A DNA stretch of 64,000 nt from Rs1 sp029027825 (GCA_029027825.1 CP093399.1:4526001-4590000); one strand, 5' to 3'; shown: positions 56,150-64,000, counted from the stretch's first letter. The notes: generated by a model not told the origin, from the sequence alone. Translations and numbers: made by a program.

Positions 56150-56226
56150 GCGCTTGTAGCTCAGCTGGATAGAGTAGTAGGTTCCGATCCTATTGGTCGG
56201 GGGTTCGAATCCCTCCAAGCGCACCA
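56150..56226 (+). tRNA. tRNA-Arg (anticodon CCG)
   Basis: A complete 77-base tRNA folds cleanly: acceptor GCGCTTG/CAAGCGC, D stem GCTC/GAGT, anticodon stem GTAGG/CCTAT with loop TTCCGAT (CCG), T arm GGGGG-TTCGAAT-CCCTC with one G-T pair, and an encoded CCA. It reads CGG. Its last 16 bases recur at the end of each of three tandem repeats immediately downstream. Confidence 0.95.
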
Positions 56227-56739
56227 AATTTGTTAGTTACGGAACGTAAAATGCAATATGTAAAAGTTGTTTAGAACTCCATGTTGGAGGGTGAGAAGCC
56301 CCGCGGGTTCGAGTCGAGCGCAGCGACACATATCGGAGCCTGCGACGATAACCCTGGAAGGGTTCAGCAAAGCTGAATAATCCCTCCAAGCGCACCAAAT
56401 TTGTGATATGTCGAACGTAAAATGCAATATGTAAAAGTTGTTTAGAACTCCATATTGGAGGGTGAGAAGCCCCGCGGGTTCGAGTCGAGCGCAGCGACAC
56501 ATATCGGAGCCTGCGACGATAACCCTGGAAGGGTTCAGCAAAGCTGAATAATCCCTCCAAGCGCAACAGGTCTGCGAGATACGGAACGCAAAATGCAATA
56601 TGTAAAAGTTGTTTAGGACGTCATATTGGAGGGTGAGAAGCCCCGCGGGTTCGAGTCGAGCGCAGCGACACATATCGGAGTTTACGACGATAACCCTGGA
56701 AGGGTTCAGCAAAGCTGAATAATCCCTCCAAGCGCCCCA
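56227..56739 (+). repeat. Three 171-bp tandem repeats ending in tRNA 3' sequence
   Basis: Copies of CCCTCCAAGCGCACCA or close variants begin at 56211 (in the tRNA), 56382, 56553 and 56724, an exact 171-base period. Between them the units are nearly identical, with GTTGTTTAGAAC, GGTTCGAGTCGAGCGCAGC and CCTGGAAGGGTTCAGC. The layout resembles the E. coli tyrT locus, where 178-bp repeats each contain the tRNA-Tyr 3' end. The units are probably co-transcribed with the tRNA. Minus-strand open frames across them are artefacts. From 56740 to 56995 nothing else is recognised. Confidence 0.9.
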
Positions 56740-56995
56740 CCTAACTGATGATTATCTTCGTCGAATATTACCCACTCACCTGAATTACCAATGCAGAGAA
56801 CTAGCTATAGCGCTAAGGTAAATAAAAAAGCAAGTATATGCTTAAGGCACTTGAGCATACTAATACCTTGTAAAGTTAAGGAGGACTCAGAGAGCCAACC
56901 TAGAGTTTTCCATGCAAATAATTAAGATCAGCCCTTATTAACTCGCTGTTGTAGACAGTCAGTAAGTTTTAATATCGCACATTTGAGAGGACCCA

Positions 56996-58126
56996 ATGAC
57001 TACCACACAAGCCTATTTTGTTACCGTAGCATTAATAAATTTAGTGTTAGCTTTCTCGGGCACCAGAGTGAGTGATCCTGAAGGAAAGCAGCAGTCTATT
57101 CGCTATTTTGTGATTGCTTTCTTCATCAATTTTATAAGTTGGTTTTTATACGCTTTTGATATAAATGTACCTTTAAAGATGCTTTCGGTCATTCTCTCAG
57201 CGGCCTTTGTATGGGGGATGGTGGTTTTTAGCTTTAAGCGCTGCGAGTTGGATTTGCCGCTGATCCCTTTACTGGCGATTTTTTTGACCAATAGTTTTTT
57301 TCTGGGATACTTTACCTATCGTGGAGAACTTACTAGTGCCTTGCATGTGAGTGCTTTTTTTGTACCTTTTGCATTCATTATTGTTGGCTATCTATTCATA
57401 AATATTAAAGAAAATAGAAATCCATCCGACGTCATCTTATCCTACGCATGTTTTTTTATGGCGATAATTGTGGTTTCTCGCTCACTGTTACTCGAGTTAG
57501 CTCCGGAGGTGTTTAGTAGGACTATTATTTCATCACAAATAATATGGCCAGCTTTTAGTGTGATTAGCGGAATGTTCGCTATACTTAGCTTTACTGAAGA
57601 AGCTCAATTGAAGTTAAAAAAAGAATCAAATACCGATCCGCTGACAATGTTAGCCAATAGACGCAGTATGAACACCGCTCTCAGTAATGAATGGGCCCGT
57701 GCTCGCCGTCATGACCGGTCGCTGGCGCTAGTTATGCTAGATGTTGATTGTTTTAAAGAATATAACAATCAGTATGGTCATCAGGCTGGTGATAAGTGTC
57801 TGCAGGAGGTAGCTGCTGTTATAAAGGGCAGTGCGCAACGGGCTGAAGATATGGCGGCTCGCTATGGTGGTGAGGAGTTCCTGCTAATTTATCCTGATAC
57901 AGATGTGGTTACTGCACAGCATTTAGCGACAGCAGTGTGCACAGCGGTTGCGGCGTTGAAGATGCCGCATCAAAAATCACCTTTAAATTTAGTGACGATC
58001 AGTGCCGGGGTTGCCGTATTGGACAAAAATAACTATCAGGGGGTTGATGAATTACTGCGCGCTGCGGATATGGCTCTCTTCAAAGCGAAACAAAACGGCC
58101 GTAATCAAATTCATATCGCCAAGTAA
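56996..58126 (+). CDS. Membrane diguanylate cyclase (GGDEF)
   Basis: A 376-residue inner-membrane enzyme. The first 200 residues hold about seven hydrophobic helices with no extracellular domain of size. A short linker leads to the GGDEF domain (about 212-376), with LTMLANRRSMN, the active-site RYGGEEF and an upstream RAED that matches the RxxD inhibitory site five residues before GGEEF. It should make c-di-GMP from two GTP and be product-inhibited. GAGAGG precedes the ATG. A PilZ-type gene lies next, so the pair may form a local signalling unit. Confidence 0.93.
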   Translation: MTTTQAYFVTVALINLVLAFSGTRVSDPEGKQQSIRYFVIAFFINFISWFLYAFDINVPLKMLSVILSAAFVWGMVVFSFKRCELDLPLIPLLAIFLTNSFFLGYFTYRGELTSALHVSAFFVPFAFIIVGYLFINIKENRNPSDVILSYACFFMAIIVVSRSLLLELAPEVFSRTIISSQIIWPAFSVISGMFAILSFTEEAQLKLKKESNTDPLTMLANRRSMNTALSNEWARARRHDRSLALVMLDVDCFKEYNNQYGHQAGDKCLQEVAAVIKGSAQRAEDMAARYGGEEFLLIYPDTDVVTAQHLATAVCTAVAALKMPHQKSPLNLVTISAGVAVLDKNNYQGVDELLRAADMALFKAKQNGRNQIHIAK

Positions 58127-58502
58127 AATAGGATTATTTACGATTATAAAACATAGCCTGAATTAATTCATAAACGTGCATGCGTTCGCCTTACATTGTA
58201 CATAGAAAAGTTCGTGATTAAGGTAGCAAGCATAATGGCGAAAGCCGTTAATACCGTGTTAAAAGCTGATCCAATGTGCTCATCTTCTGTGAATAAGCTC
58301 TGCTATTTTACCAAAGTTTAGTGAATGCTTAAAAATGTTTTATAAAAATGGTGTGATTATGATTTTATTTTGATTATTTAAATCATAACGTCTATTTGGC
58401 GACCAACTCATTAAAAACCTTGAAAAAACAATTGATTAATTAATTGTTTTTTGTAGATAAATCATGCAGTATTAAAAAAAATAAATGAAAAGCTAGTGAA
58501 TT
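58127..58502. other. Intergenic region with a family-B-related fragment
   Basis: About 375 bases between the GGDEF and PilZ genes. Around 58244-58290 the sequence (AATACCGTGTTAAAAG, TGCTCAT) resembles the reverse complement of the right part of the 185-bp element at 28521. The last 100 bases are very AT-rich and include AATTGATTAATTAATTG. No gene was recognised. Confidence 0.4.
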
Positions 58503-59183
58503 ATGGATGTAAATAACCAAATTATCAATGAGTTTATAAACCACCTAACGCCAGGAAAGGTGATAGATCTGCAGCTCGGCAGTACCAGTATCGTGAGAAT
58601 CAAGCCGACAGTGATTGGCATTGATTTAGGCGTTTATTTGCTGGTGAAATTTCCCAGTAAATTAAATCCCGCTGATTATAAAGACGTACTGGTCGAAGGG
58701 ACAAGGGTCATTGTTCGCTATATTCTTGAAGGAGAGCACGGAGAGTGTATTGCTTTTACAACGACAATACAGCATGTATCGCTTAAACCTAATCGCTTGG
58801 TTTTTTTAAACTATCCTACTCGGATTGAAAATCGACAACTGAGAACATATCAGCGTGAAAGAACTCATTTGCCCGCTCAAATTTCACCCAATAAAATTAA
58901 TGACAAATTAACAGGTAGTTGCCTCGATGGTTATATAGTCGATATTTCTGCACACGGTTGTCAGTTTTCATTTAGACCAGGTGAAGGCAAAGGGGGGATA
59001 AAAAAGTGCCCTGTATATATAGCCATCACTCTTATGGGTATGGATGAACCGTTTTTGATTAAGGCACATGTTAAAAATAACAGGCTAGAGAATGGTCATA
59101 TTTTGGTGGGGATTATGTTTGATGAATCATCACTAGAGAAGATTTCAGTGTTACTTGAAGATATGGCGATTAATGCCGAGTAA
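58503..59183 (+). CDS. YcgR-like PilZ c-di-GMP effector
   Basis: A 226-residue cytoplasmic protein. The N-terminal half is a YcgR-N-like beta domain (LQLGSTSIVRIKP, VLVEGTRVIVRYILEG). The C-terminal PilZ domain binds c-di-GMP through QRERTHLPA, which carries the Arg motif, and DISAHGCQF, matching D-x-S-x-x-G. YcgR proteins slow flagella or otherwise alter surface behaviour when c-di-GMP rises. It follows a diguanylate cyclase gene in the same direction, but 376 bases away, so it has its own promoter. Confidence 0.87.
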   Translation: MDVNNQIINEFINHLTPGKVIDLQLGSTSIVRIKPTVIGIDLGVYLLVKFPSKLNPADYKDVLVEGTRVIVRYILEGEHGECIAFTTTIQHVSLKPNRLVFLNYPTRIENRQLRTYQRERTHLPAQISPNKINDKLTGSCLDGYIVDISAHGCQFSFRPGEGKGGIKKCPVYIAITLMGMDEPFLIKAHVKNNRLENGHILVGIMFDESSLEKISVLLEDMAINAE

Positions 59184-59290
59184 CACAGCAACTGAGTACG
59201 TGTAAATAAGCATAATTTAAGTTAGGGCCTGCTTTTATTTTAGAACCGCAGTTAGGCGGAGCACGCTTCTTCTGCTTAAATGCTTGGTTG

Positions 59291-59326
59291 GCTAAAGCTT
59301 ACTCGCTGCAGAGTGCAAGCTTTAGC
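59291..59326. terminator. Long hairpin between PilZ and TetR genes
   Basis: GCTAAAGCTT and AAGCTTTAGC are perfect 10-base arms, extended inward by ACTC/GAGT. It lies between convergent genes and could end both transcripts. Confidence 0.6.
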
Positions 59327-59371
59327 TGAACAAGAAACTCGAGCGGTAAGCGGTTAAAGTGACGGCAGGTT

Positions 59372-60007
59372 TTACTCAATCCCCAGCCCCTTTACTATCA
59401 GCTTAATTAGAAACTCGTTAGCCCTCTCGAAATCCTCGGCGTCTAATTTAGGTTTATCTAGGGCGATTTCAATTTGCGAGGAGAAGTCAGCATAGGTTTG
59501 CGTCGATGCCCAAATCATAAAAAATAGATGATAGGGATCAACAGGATCCATTTTACCCTCTTCAATCCAGCTTCTGATCAGTGCTACATCGTCTTCTAGC
59601 TGTGGCAGTAGATGGCTAGTTAAATAGTCTTTTAGTCGCGGAGCGCCGTGAATTATTTCATTGGCAAAGACTTTTGAGCCGTTGGGGTGGCTGCGAGAAA
59701 TTTCAATTTTCCCACGAATATAACTGCTAATCATGGTTTTAGGATCATCACCGCGCTGTACCAGCAACGCCATTTTTTCCAGCCAAATGTCTAAAATATT
59801 TTCTAATACTTTTTGATATAAGACTTCCTTAGAGGGGAAATAATAGAGCAGGTTTTGTTTAGTTAAACCGGTCAGTTCGGCAATGCTGTTAATAGATGCG
59901 CCCTGAAAGCCGAACTGCGCAAAGATATCCTCTGCCGCCAATAATATTTTTTGCTCGGTTCTCTCTCTGGAGGCTCGTTTAGGCTTTACTATTTTATTCT
60001 GTTGCAT
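59372..60007 (-). CDS. TetR-family regulator, RutR-like
   Basis: A 211-residue repressor. The N-terminal helix-turn-helix is in GASINSIAELTGLTKQNLLYYFPSKEVLYQ and is preceded by a basic tail. The C-terminal ligand domain has the IRGKIEISRSHPNGSKVFANEI stretch typical of the RutR/YcdC branch, which senses pyrimidines or related small molecules. It is divergent from the trans-3-hydroxyproline genes by about 600 bases and may control them, which is inference from position. Confidence 0.85.
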   Translation of the reverse strand: MQQNKIVKPKRASRERTEQKILLAAEDIFAQFGFQGASINSIAELTGLTKQNLLYYFPSKEVLYQKVLENILDIWLEKMALLVQRGDDPKTMISSYIRGKIEISRSHPNGSKVFANEIIHGAPRLKDYLTSHLLPQLEDDVALIRSWIEEGKMDPVDPYHLFFMIWASTQTYADFSSQIEIALDKPKLDAEDFERANEFLIKLIVKGLGIE

Positions 60008-60614
60008 GTAAAAAATACCGACTAGAAATTATTAGGTTGAAGCGTGCTAAGAGCTTGTGGAACTTAAATTCCGTGGTATTCGCTGCGCTATATAACTGAT
60101 TGCGGATCTAAGGAATTTCTTTTGACAGAGATTGGACCCAGTGTATTTGGAACTTTATTAGCTACAATATATAGCAGCTGCTGCATTCTTTGCAGCCAAT
60201 GACTGTACTTAGGATCATACAGCTACCTTTGCATGAAGTAGACAGTTACTTGAACGCCAAGTAATTTTTGAGCATAAGAGAGCCCCTCAACTAGTTTTGC
60301 ATGCCTGGTAAGTAATATTTGAATCAGGGTCTTCACTGCACCACATAGCGCAAGCTCTTGATTTTTCATCGGTTAGAAAAACATCCGTTGAACTGATAAG
60401 TTTTATGCAGGGATGCATTTATGGAGGATATGCCGAACGCATATGAGGTCGCAGCTAATATATCTAATTCCACTGTAGAACCAATGTCTTACACTCTGTA
60501 TTTACTTTTAAGTGACGGATTCAGGTAATCGTTAATTAAACATTGTACACAGTTTGTGTTATTGGTAAGTTCGACATTCGTCCAATTTACCTGCAATTCA
60601 CTGTGGAGAGTCTA
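60008..60614. other. Intergenic region upstream of the trans-3-hydroxyproline genes
   Basis: About 600 bases between the divergent TetR and dehydratase genes. The first 310 bases hold nothing recognised beyond possible promoters. The 206-bp element at 60320-60525 fills most of the rest and would separate any TetR operator from the dehydratase promoter. Confidence 0.5.
60320..60525. repeat. 206-bp full-length MITE-like element, family A
   Basis: This copy is inverted relative to the one at 20285-20494 and matches it end to end with scattered differences. Its left end TGAATCAGGGTCTTCA is slightly degraded; its right end is AGTGACGGATTCAGG. The internal CACTGCACCACATAGCGCAAG and CTCTTGAT blocks are also in the 18382 copy. 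No transposase is encoded. Confidence 0.8.
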
Positions 60615-61667
60615 ATGAGTCGTCAAATTTCTAGTGTATTCCAACACTGGCAAGCGCCCGCTGACTATTTAAAAATAACAACTTTAGATTGCCACACCGG
60701 AGGCGAGCCACTGCGGATTATCACCGCAGGCTTTCCTGAACTATTGGGGAGCACCGTATTGGAGCGGCGGCGCTACTGCATGCAGCATTTTGATCACTTG
60801 CGCACGGCGCTAATGTTTGAACCTCGCGGTCACGCTGATATGTACGGGGTGCTGATTACCGAGCCTGAACGAGCGGATTCGCACTTCGGCGCTATCTTTA
60901 TTCACAATGAAGGTTATTCAACGATGTGTGGCCACGCGATTATAGCGTTGAGTAAATTTGCCGTCGAATCGGGCTTAATTAGCCGCACTGGTGAATATAC
61001 AGAGGTGCGAATAGACGCCCCTTGCGGATTGATCGTCGCGTCGGCTAAAAGCAATCAGCAAGGCGAAATAATAGCGACCACCTTTGATTGTGTACCATCA
61101 TTTGTCGCTGAAAAAGATGCGCTGGTTAGCGTCCCTGAATTAGGCGAGATACGTTTTGATCTCGCCTATGGCGGTGCTTATTATGCGTATGTGAATGTCG
61201 CTGATCTGGGTTTGACTTGTGAGGCCAAACATTACGCAGAGCTAATTCGCACTGGGCGGCTCATCAAACAAGCGGTGATGGAACAGTTTACGATTAAGCA
61301 CCCCTTTGAGGAAGATTTAAGCTTTTTGTACGGCACCATCTTTGTCGAAGAATTAGAACATGAGCAGCTCCACTCTCGCAATGTCTGTGTATTTGCCGAG
61401 GGTGAGGTTGATCGAAGTCCGACCGGATCGGGGGTATCGGGGCGCGCTGCAATCCACTATGCTCGTGGTGAATTAGCGTTGCAGCAATCGATCACCATCG
61501 GCTCCATCTTAGACACGCGGTTTCAAGTGCAAGTGCAAAGTGAATTAGTCTACGGTCCCCATGCTGCGATCATTCCACGGGTCACCGGCAGCGCTTTTAT
61601 TGCGGCGAAATGCGAATTTATTATCGATCCCAAAGATCCATTAAAAGACGGTTTTATCTTTCGATAA
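60615..61667 (+). CDS. Trans-3-hydroxy-L-proline dehydratase
   Basis: A 350-residue proline racemase superfamily enzyme. The first catalytic motif, TMCGHA, keeps Cys105; the second, DRSPTGSG, has Thr270 in place of Cys. The Cys/Thr pair is the known mark of trans-3-hydroxy-L-proline dehydratases, which eliminate water to give pyrroline-2-carboxylate. The ATG at 60615 has GGAGAG just upstream; earlier in-frame starts (60543) do not. The next gene encodes the reductase that uses this product, which strongly supports the call. Confidence 0.92.
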   Translation: MSRQISSVFQHWQAPADYLKITTLDCHTGGEPLRIITAGFPELLGSTVLERRRYCMQHFDHLRTALMFEPRGHADMYGVLITEPERADSHFGAIFIHNEGYSTMCGHAIIALSKFAVESGLISRTGEYTEVRIDAPCGLIVASAKSNQQGEIIATTFDCVPSFVAEKDALVSVPELGEIRFDLAYGGAYYAYVNVADLGLTCEAKHYAELIRTGRLIKQAVMEQFTIKHPFEEDLSFLYGTIFVEELEHEQLHSRNVCVFAEGEVDRSPTGSGVSGRAAIHYARGELALQQSITIGSILDTRFQVQVQSELVYGPHAAIIPRVTGSAFIAAKCEFIIDPKDPLKDGFIFR

Positions 61668-61707
61668 AACCCAATATATCACTATGTTGACGGCTAAAAA
61701 GGTAACT

Positions 61708-62703
61708 ATGAAGACTATCGAAATTTCACTACAAGATATATATCAGCTAGCTTACGACTGCTTACGCCAAGCGGGTGCCAATCATGACAATGCAGATGCA
61801 GTGGCAGATACCGTGATGCGAGCGGAGCGCGATGGATCAGTTTCACACGGCCTGTTTCGCATTCCAGGCTACCTAGCGACCTTAAAAAGTGGCAAGGTAA
61901 ATGGTCTTGCTGATCCGCAGCCCGAACAAGTGACCCCGGCGTTTATTCGCTGTCACGGCGAGAATGGTCACGCGCCACTGGCGATTAACCGCAGTATTGA
62001 AATGCTAGCTAACTCGGCAAAAATATGTGGTGTCGCGGCGCTTAGTTTAACCCATTCGCATCACTTTGCCGCGCTGTGGCCTGAAACAGAAGCACTGGCG
62101 GAGCGTGGAGTAGTGGGCTTTGCATGTGTCTCTTACACACCGATGGTAGCCCCAGCTGGTGGTACTGAAGCACTGTTTGGTACCAATCCAATCTCCTTTG
62201 CCTGGCCACGGCTTAACCAGCCACCACTGGTCTTTGATATGGCCACCGCAGCCATGGCAATGGGAGAAGTACAAATAGCCGCCAGAGATAATCACAGCGT
62301 ACCGCTAGGTACTGGCCTGGGGCCAAATGGAGAACTGACCGAAGATCCCAAAGAAATATTAAAAGGGGTATTACTGCCCTTTGGAGGACACAAGGGATCT
62401 GCCATTTCAATGATGGTTGAATTAATGGCAGGGCCGATGGTGGGCGAGGGCTTTAGCTTTGAAGCGGGAGCCTCTGATAATGGTGATGGCGGGCCACCGC
62501 AGGGCGGCGAGTTTATCTTGGCGATTTCACCGCAGATCATGGGTGGAGACAACTGGGCCGAGCACGCCGAAAAATTATTCAGCAAGCTAGAGTCATACGA
62601 GGGGATTCGCCTACCGGGTCAGCGACGTCATAAAATGCGCAACGACACTGGACCACGGGCGGTGAATAGTGAGCTAGTGAATAAGTTACGGGGAATGAGC
62701 TAA
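61708..62703 (+). CDS. Pyrroline-2-carboxylate reductase (malate/lactate DH-like family)
   Basis: A 331-residue NAD(P)H-dependent reductase of the Ldh/DpkA family. VSHGLFRIPGYLATLKSG, SHHFAALWPETEALAERG, APAGGTEALFGTNP and LLPFGGHKGSAISMMVEL are hallmarks. It should reduce pyrroline-2-carboxylate to L-proline, completing the two-step use of trans-3-hydroxy-L-proline. AAGG lies before the ATG at 61708; an ATG eight codons earlier has no ribosome site. It lies 40 bases after the dehydratase gene. Relatives also reduce ureidoglycolate or malate-like acids, but the neighbour argues for this role. Confidence 0.88.
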   Translation: MKTIEISLQDIYQLAYDCLRQAGANHDNADAVADTVMRAERDGSVSHGLFRIPGYLATLKSGKVNGLADPQPEQVTPAFIRCHGENGHAPLAINRSIEMLANSAKICGVAALSLTHSHHFAALWPETEALAERGVVGFACVSYTPMVAPAGGTEALFGTNPISFAWPRLNQPPLVFDMATAAMAMGEVQIAARDNHSVPLGTGLGPNGELTEDPKEILKGVLLPFGGHKGSAISMMVELMAGPMVGEGFSFEAGASDNGDGGPPQGGEFILAISPQIMGGDNWAEHAEKLFSKLESYEGIRLPGQRRHKMRNDTGPRAVNSELVNKLRGMS

Positions 62704-62741
62704 AAGCTTGAAGCTACAAGCTTCAAACTTCAAACTTCAAA

Positions 62742-62804
62742 CTTATAGCTTATAGCTTATAGCTTATAGCTTATAGCTTATAGCTTATAGCTTATAGCTT
62801 ATAG
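62742..62804. repeat. Nine tandem copies of CTTATAG
   Basis: Nine perfect 7-base units run up to the stop codon of the leftward trpG-type gene, followed by a partial unit. Just before them, 62705-62741 has repeats of CTTCAAA. Such tracts can gain or lose units by slippage. Confidence 0.95.
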
Positions 62805-62805
62805 C

Positions 62806-63456
62806 TTATCTTTGGGCGAGTAAAAAGTTCTTAAGCAACGCTTTTCCGCCTTCGGTGGCAAAGGATTCAGGGTGGTACTGAATACCTTCAATCGGGTACA
62901 GTTTGTGTCTTATGCCCATGATTTCACTGCCATTGATCGCGCTTTGCTGAAAGTTACCGGCGACTGTGAATTGATCGTCGATCACCGAAGTAATTTCCAG
63001 ACACTCTGGCAAGCTGTGCACATCCACCATCAGCGAGTGATAGCGCATAATCTCAAGCGCTTGCGGCATATTTTGATAGACACCTCTGGCATCGTGCACT
63101 ATCGGTGAAACCTTGCCGTGCATCGGCACCGTGGCGCGGACAATATCGGCACCAAAACAGTGCGCGATACCTTGCATTCCTAAACAGACACCTAAAACCG
63201 GAGTGCTTTTGCCAAGAGTGGTAATCACTTGGGCGCAGACCCCAAAATAGGCGGGATCTAGCGGGGTGCCAGGACCTGGAGAAATGATGATTCGATCAAA
63301 GGCCTGTTGCTGGATCTGTTGCAGCGAAATTTCATCATTGCGTTTGACCACTACCTCAAAATCTCTAGATTTTAGTTCACGGGATAAAATGTCGCCGATG
63401 TACTGATACAAATTAAAGGTAAAAGAATCGTAATTGTCGATTATTAGTACTCGCAT
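62806..63456 (-). CDS. trpG: Anthranilate/aminodeoxychorismate synthase glutamine amidotransferase
   Basis: A 216-residue class I glutamine amidotransferase. LIIDNYDSFTFNLYQYIG, ISPGPGTP, the nucleophile Cys in LGVCLGMQGI, and the His-Glu pair in GIQYHPESFATEGG are intact. It releases ammonia from glutamine for the chorismate-using partner encoded just upstream. Its ATG overlaps that gene's stop as TAATG. Whether the pair serves tryptophan or folate synthesis (pabA) is not settled by motifs. Its 3' end abuts the 7-base repeat. Confidence 0.9.
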   Translation of the reverse strand: MRVLIIDNYDSFTFNLYQYIGDILSRELKSRDFEVVVKRNDEISLQQIQQQAFDRIIISPGPGTPLDPAYFGVCAQVITTLGKSTPVLGVCLGMQGIAHCFGADIVRATVPMHGKVSPIVHDARGVYQNMPQALEIMRYHSLMVDVHSLPECLEITSVIDDQFTVAGNFQQSAINGSEIMGIRHKLYPIEGIQYHPESFATEGGKALLKNFLLAQR

Positions 63457-64000
63457 TATTGCTCTCCCTCAAAATACGCTAGTACTTTTTTCATAGCAGA
63501 TAATTTTCGTTGAATTTCTAAATACTCATCATCAGCATTAGAATCGAACACATTGCCGCCACTGGTTTGTGCATAGCCTTCTTCACCGTTGATAAATACG
63601 GTGCGAATCGGAATAGCAAAAGTACAGTCGCCGTTAAAACTGAATTCACCTAAAGCACCGCCGTAAGGGCCGCGCCCGTCAGGTTCAAGTTGATCAATAA
63701 TTTTCATCGCCTCCATCTTTGGCGCGCCGGATAAAGTGCCCGCTGGGAAATTAGAAGCGAGCGCGGAGAACATATCTTGGTTGTCGGCTAAAATCCCGAA
63801 AATCTCAGTTGAAATGTGTTGTACATGCGAATAACGCTTAATCGACATCAAGTTACGGACGGTGACCGTGCCGAACTTTGCCACCCGACCAATATCATTC
63901 CGGTGTAGATCAACCAGCATATTATGCTCGGCAATTTCTTTTTTATCGTTTAACAAAGCGCGGGCCAGCTTGATATCTTCAGCGCTGTCGACACCGCGTC
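63456..64000 (-). CDS. Chorismate-binding synthase component I (TrpE/PabB-like), C-terminal part
   Basis: Only the last 181 or so residues are in the window; the gene continues past 64000. RGVDSAEDIKLARALLNDKKEIAEHNM, LVDLHRNDIGRV, FPAGTLSGAPK and YGGALGEFSFNGD are the core of the chorismate-binding fold. With the coupled amidotransferase it makes anthranilate or aminodeoxychorismate. The N-terminal part needed to tell TrpE from PabB is missing. Confidence 0.88.
   Translation of the reverse strand, partial: RGVDSAEDIKLARALLNDKKEIAEHNMLVDLHRNDIGRVAKFGTVTVRNLMSIKRYSHVQHISTEIFGILADNQDMFSALASNFPAGTLSGAPKMEAMKIIDQLEPDGRGPYGGALGEFSFNGDCTFAIPIRTVFINGEEGYAQTSGGNVFDSNADDEYLEIQRKLSAMKKVLAYFEGEQ

Larger units (their letters stand above)
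49291..56226. mobile_element. Putative decayed tRNA-Arg genomic island
   Basis: The left edge is a 41-base copy of the 5' part of tRNA-Arg and the right edge is the complete tRNA-Arg(CCG). The 6.9 kb between holds accessory genes: a GHKL-nuclease/HNH pair, two unknown small genes, a broken tyrosine integrase, an Mrr-type nuclease and a membrane protein. This is the layout expected if an element carrying the 5' half of the tRNA inserted near the anticodon loop and rebuilt a full tRNA at the far end. The broken integrase suggests it can no longer move. The exact ends are inferred. Confidence 0.6.

Noticed and set aside
56233..56712. Long minus-strand open frames (159 and 109 codons) across the tRNA-linked repeats
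   Set aside because: They simply mirror the 171-bp repeat three times, lack ribosome sites and resemble no protein.
56211..56739. Regular repeats that could be taken for a CRISPR array
   Set aside because: The unit is 171 bases with conserved interior, there are no variable spacers and no cas genes; the repeated end is tRNA sequence.

Overview
The window looks like a piece of a marine-type gammaproteobacterial chromosome (Pseudomonadota). Supporting signs are the gmk-rpoZ-spoT order, an Rsd/AlgQ anti-sigma protein, E. coli-type gshA, divergent tesA/ybbA, a cytochrome c5, and yheS followed by a TIGR02444-type gene. Base composition is moderately AT-rich. No species can be named from the sequence alone.

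Positions 1-14000 are a peptide and hydroxyproline region. A partial PepB-type aminopeptidase sits beside a four-gene, translationally coupled Yej/Opp-type peptide ABC importer on the minus strand. After an unrelated UDP-glucuronate 4-epimerase gene comes a trans-4-hydroxy-L-proline catabolic set: a proline-racemase-family epimerase with an unusual Ser/Cys catalytic pair, an FAD D-hydroxyproline dehydrogenase, a GntR/FCD regulator, a DapA-family deaminase and an aldehyde dehydrogenase. The partner trans-3-hydroxy-L-proline branch (Cys/Thr dehydratase plus pyrroline-2-carboxylate reductase) lies at 60.6-62.7 kb. Together they would turn imported collagen-type peptides into 2-oxoglutarate and proline.

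Positions 14000-48800 are mostly core genes: homocysteine methyltransferase, GNAT, GFA and nucleotidyltransferase proteins, MarR, desaturase, chemoreceptor, a stand-alone EF-G, gmk/rpoZ/spoT, deacylase-HDOD, ABC-F, FKBP, WD40 lipoprotein, Rsd, FliL-like, gshA, AzlCD with a MarR-GNAT fusion, LysE/AraC, NAMPT, the ybbAP-type exporter, tesA and cytochrome c5. Several hairpin terminators separate convergent genes.

Positions 49291-56226 look like a decayed genomic island in a tRNA-Arg(CCG) gene. A 41-base 5' tRNA remnant marks the left side and the intact tRNA the right. Inside are a GHKL-ATPase/PD-(D/E)XK fusion with an HNH nuclease (a candidate defence system), two unknown small genes, a broken tyrosine integrase, a membrane-anchored Mrr nuclease and a membrane protein. 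Directly 3' of the tRNA are three exact-period 171-bp tandem repeats, each ending in the tRNA 3' end, resembling the layout of the E. coli tyrT locus.

A dispersed family of non-coding, palindromic, MITE-like elements with CCTGAATCAGTGACTTC-type inverted ends occurs at six or more places (53 to 210 bp). A second, unrelated 185-bp MITE lies at 28.5 kb. The window ends with c-di-GMP genes (GGDEF, PilZ), a TetR regulator, the trans-3-hydroxyproline genes, a 7-bp tandem repeat and trpG/trpE-type genes.
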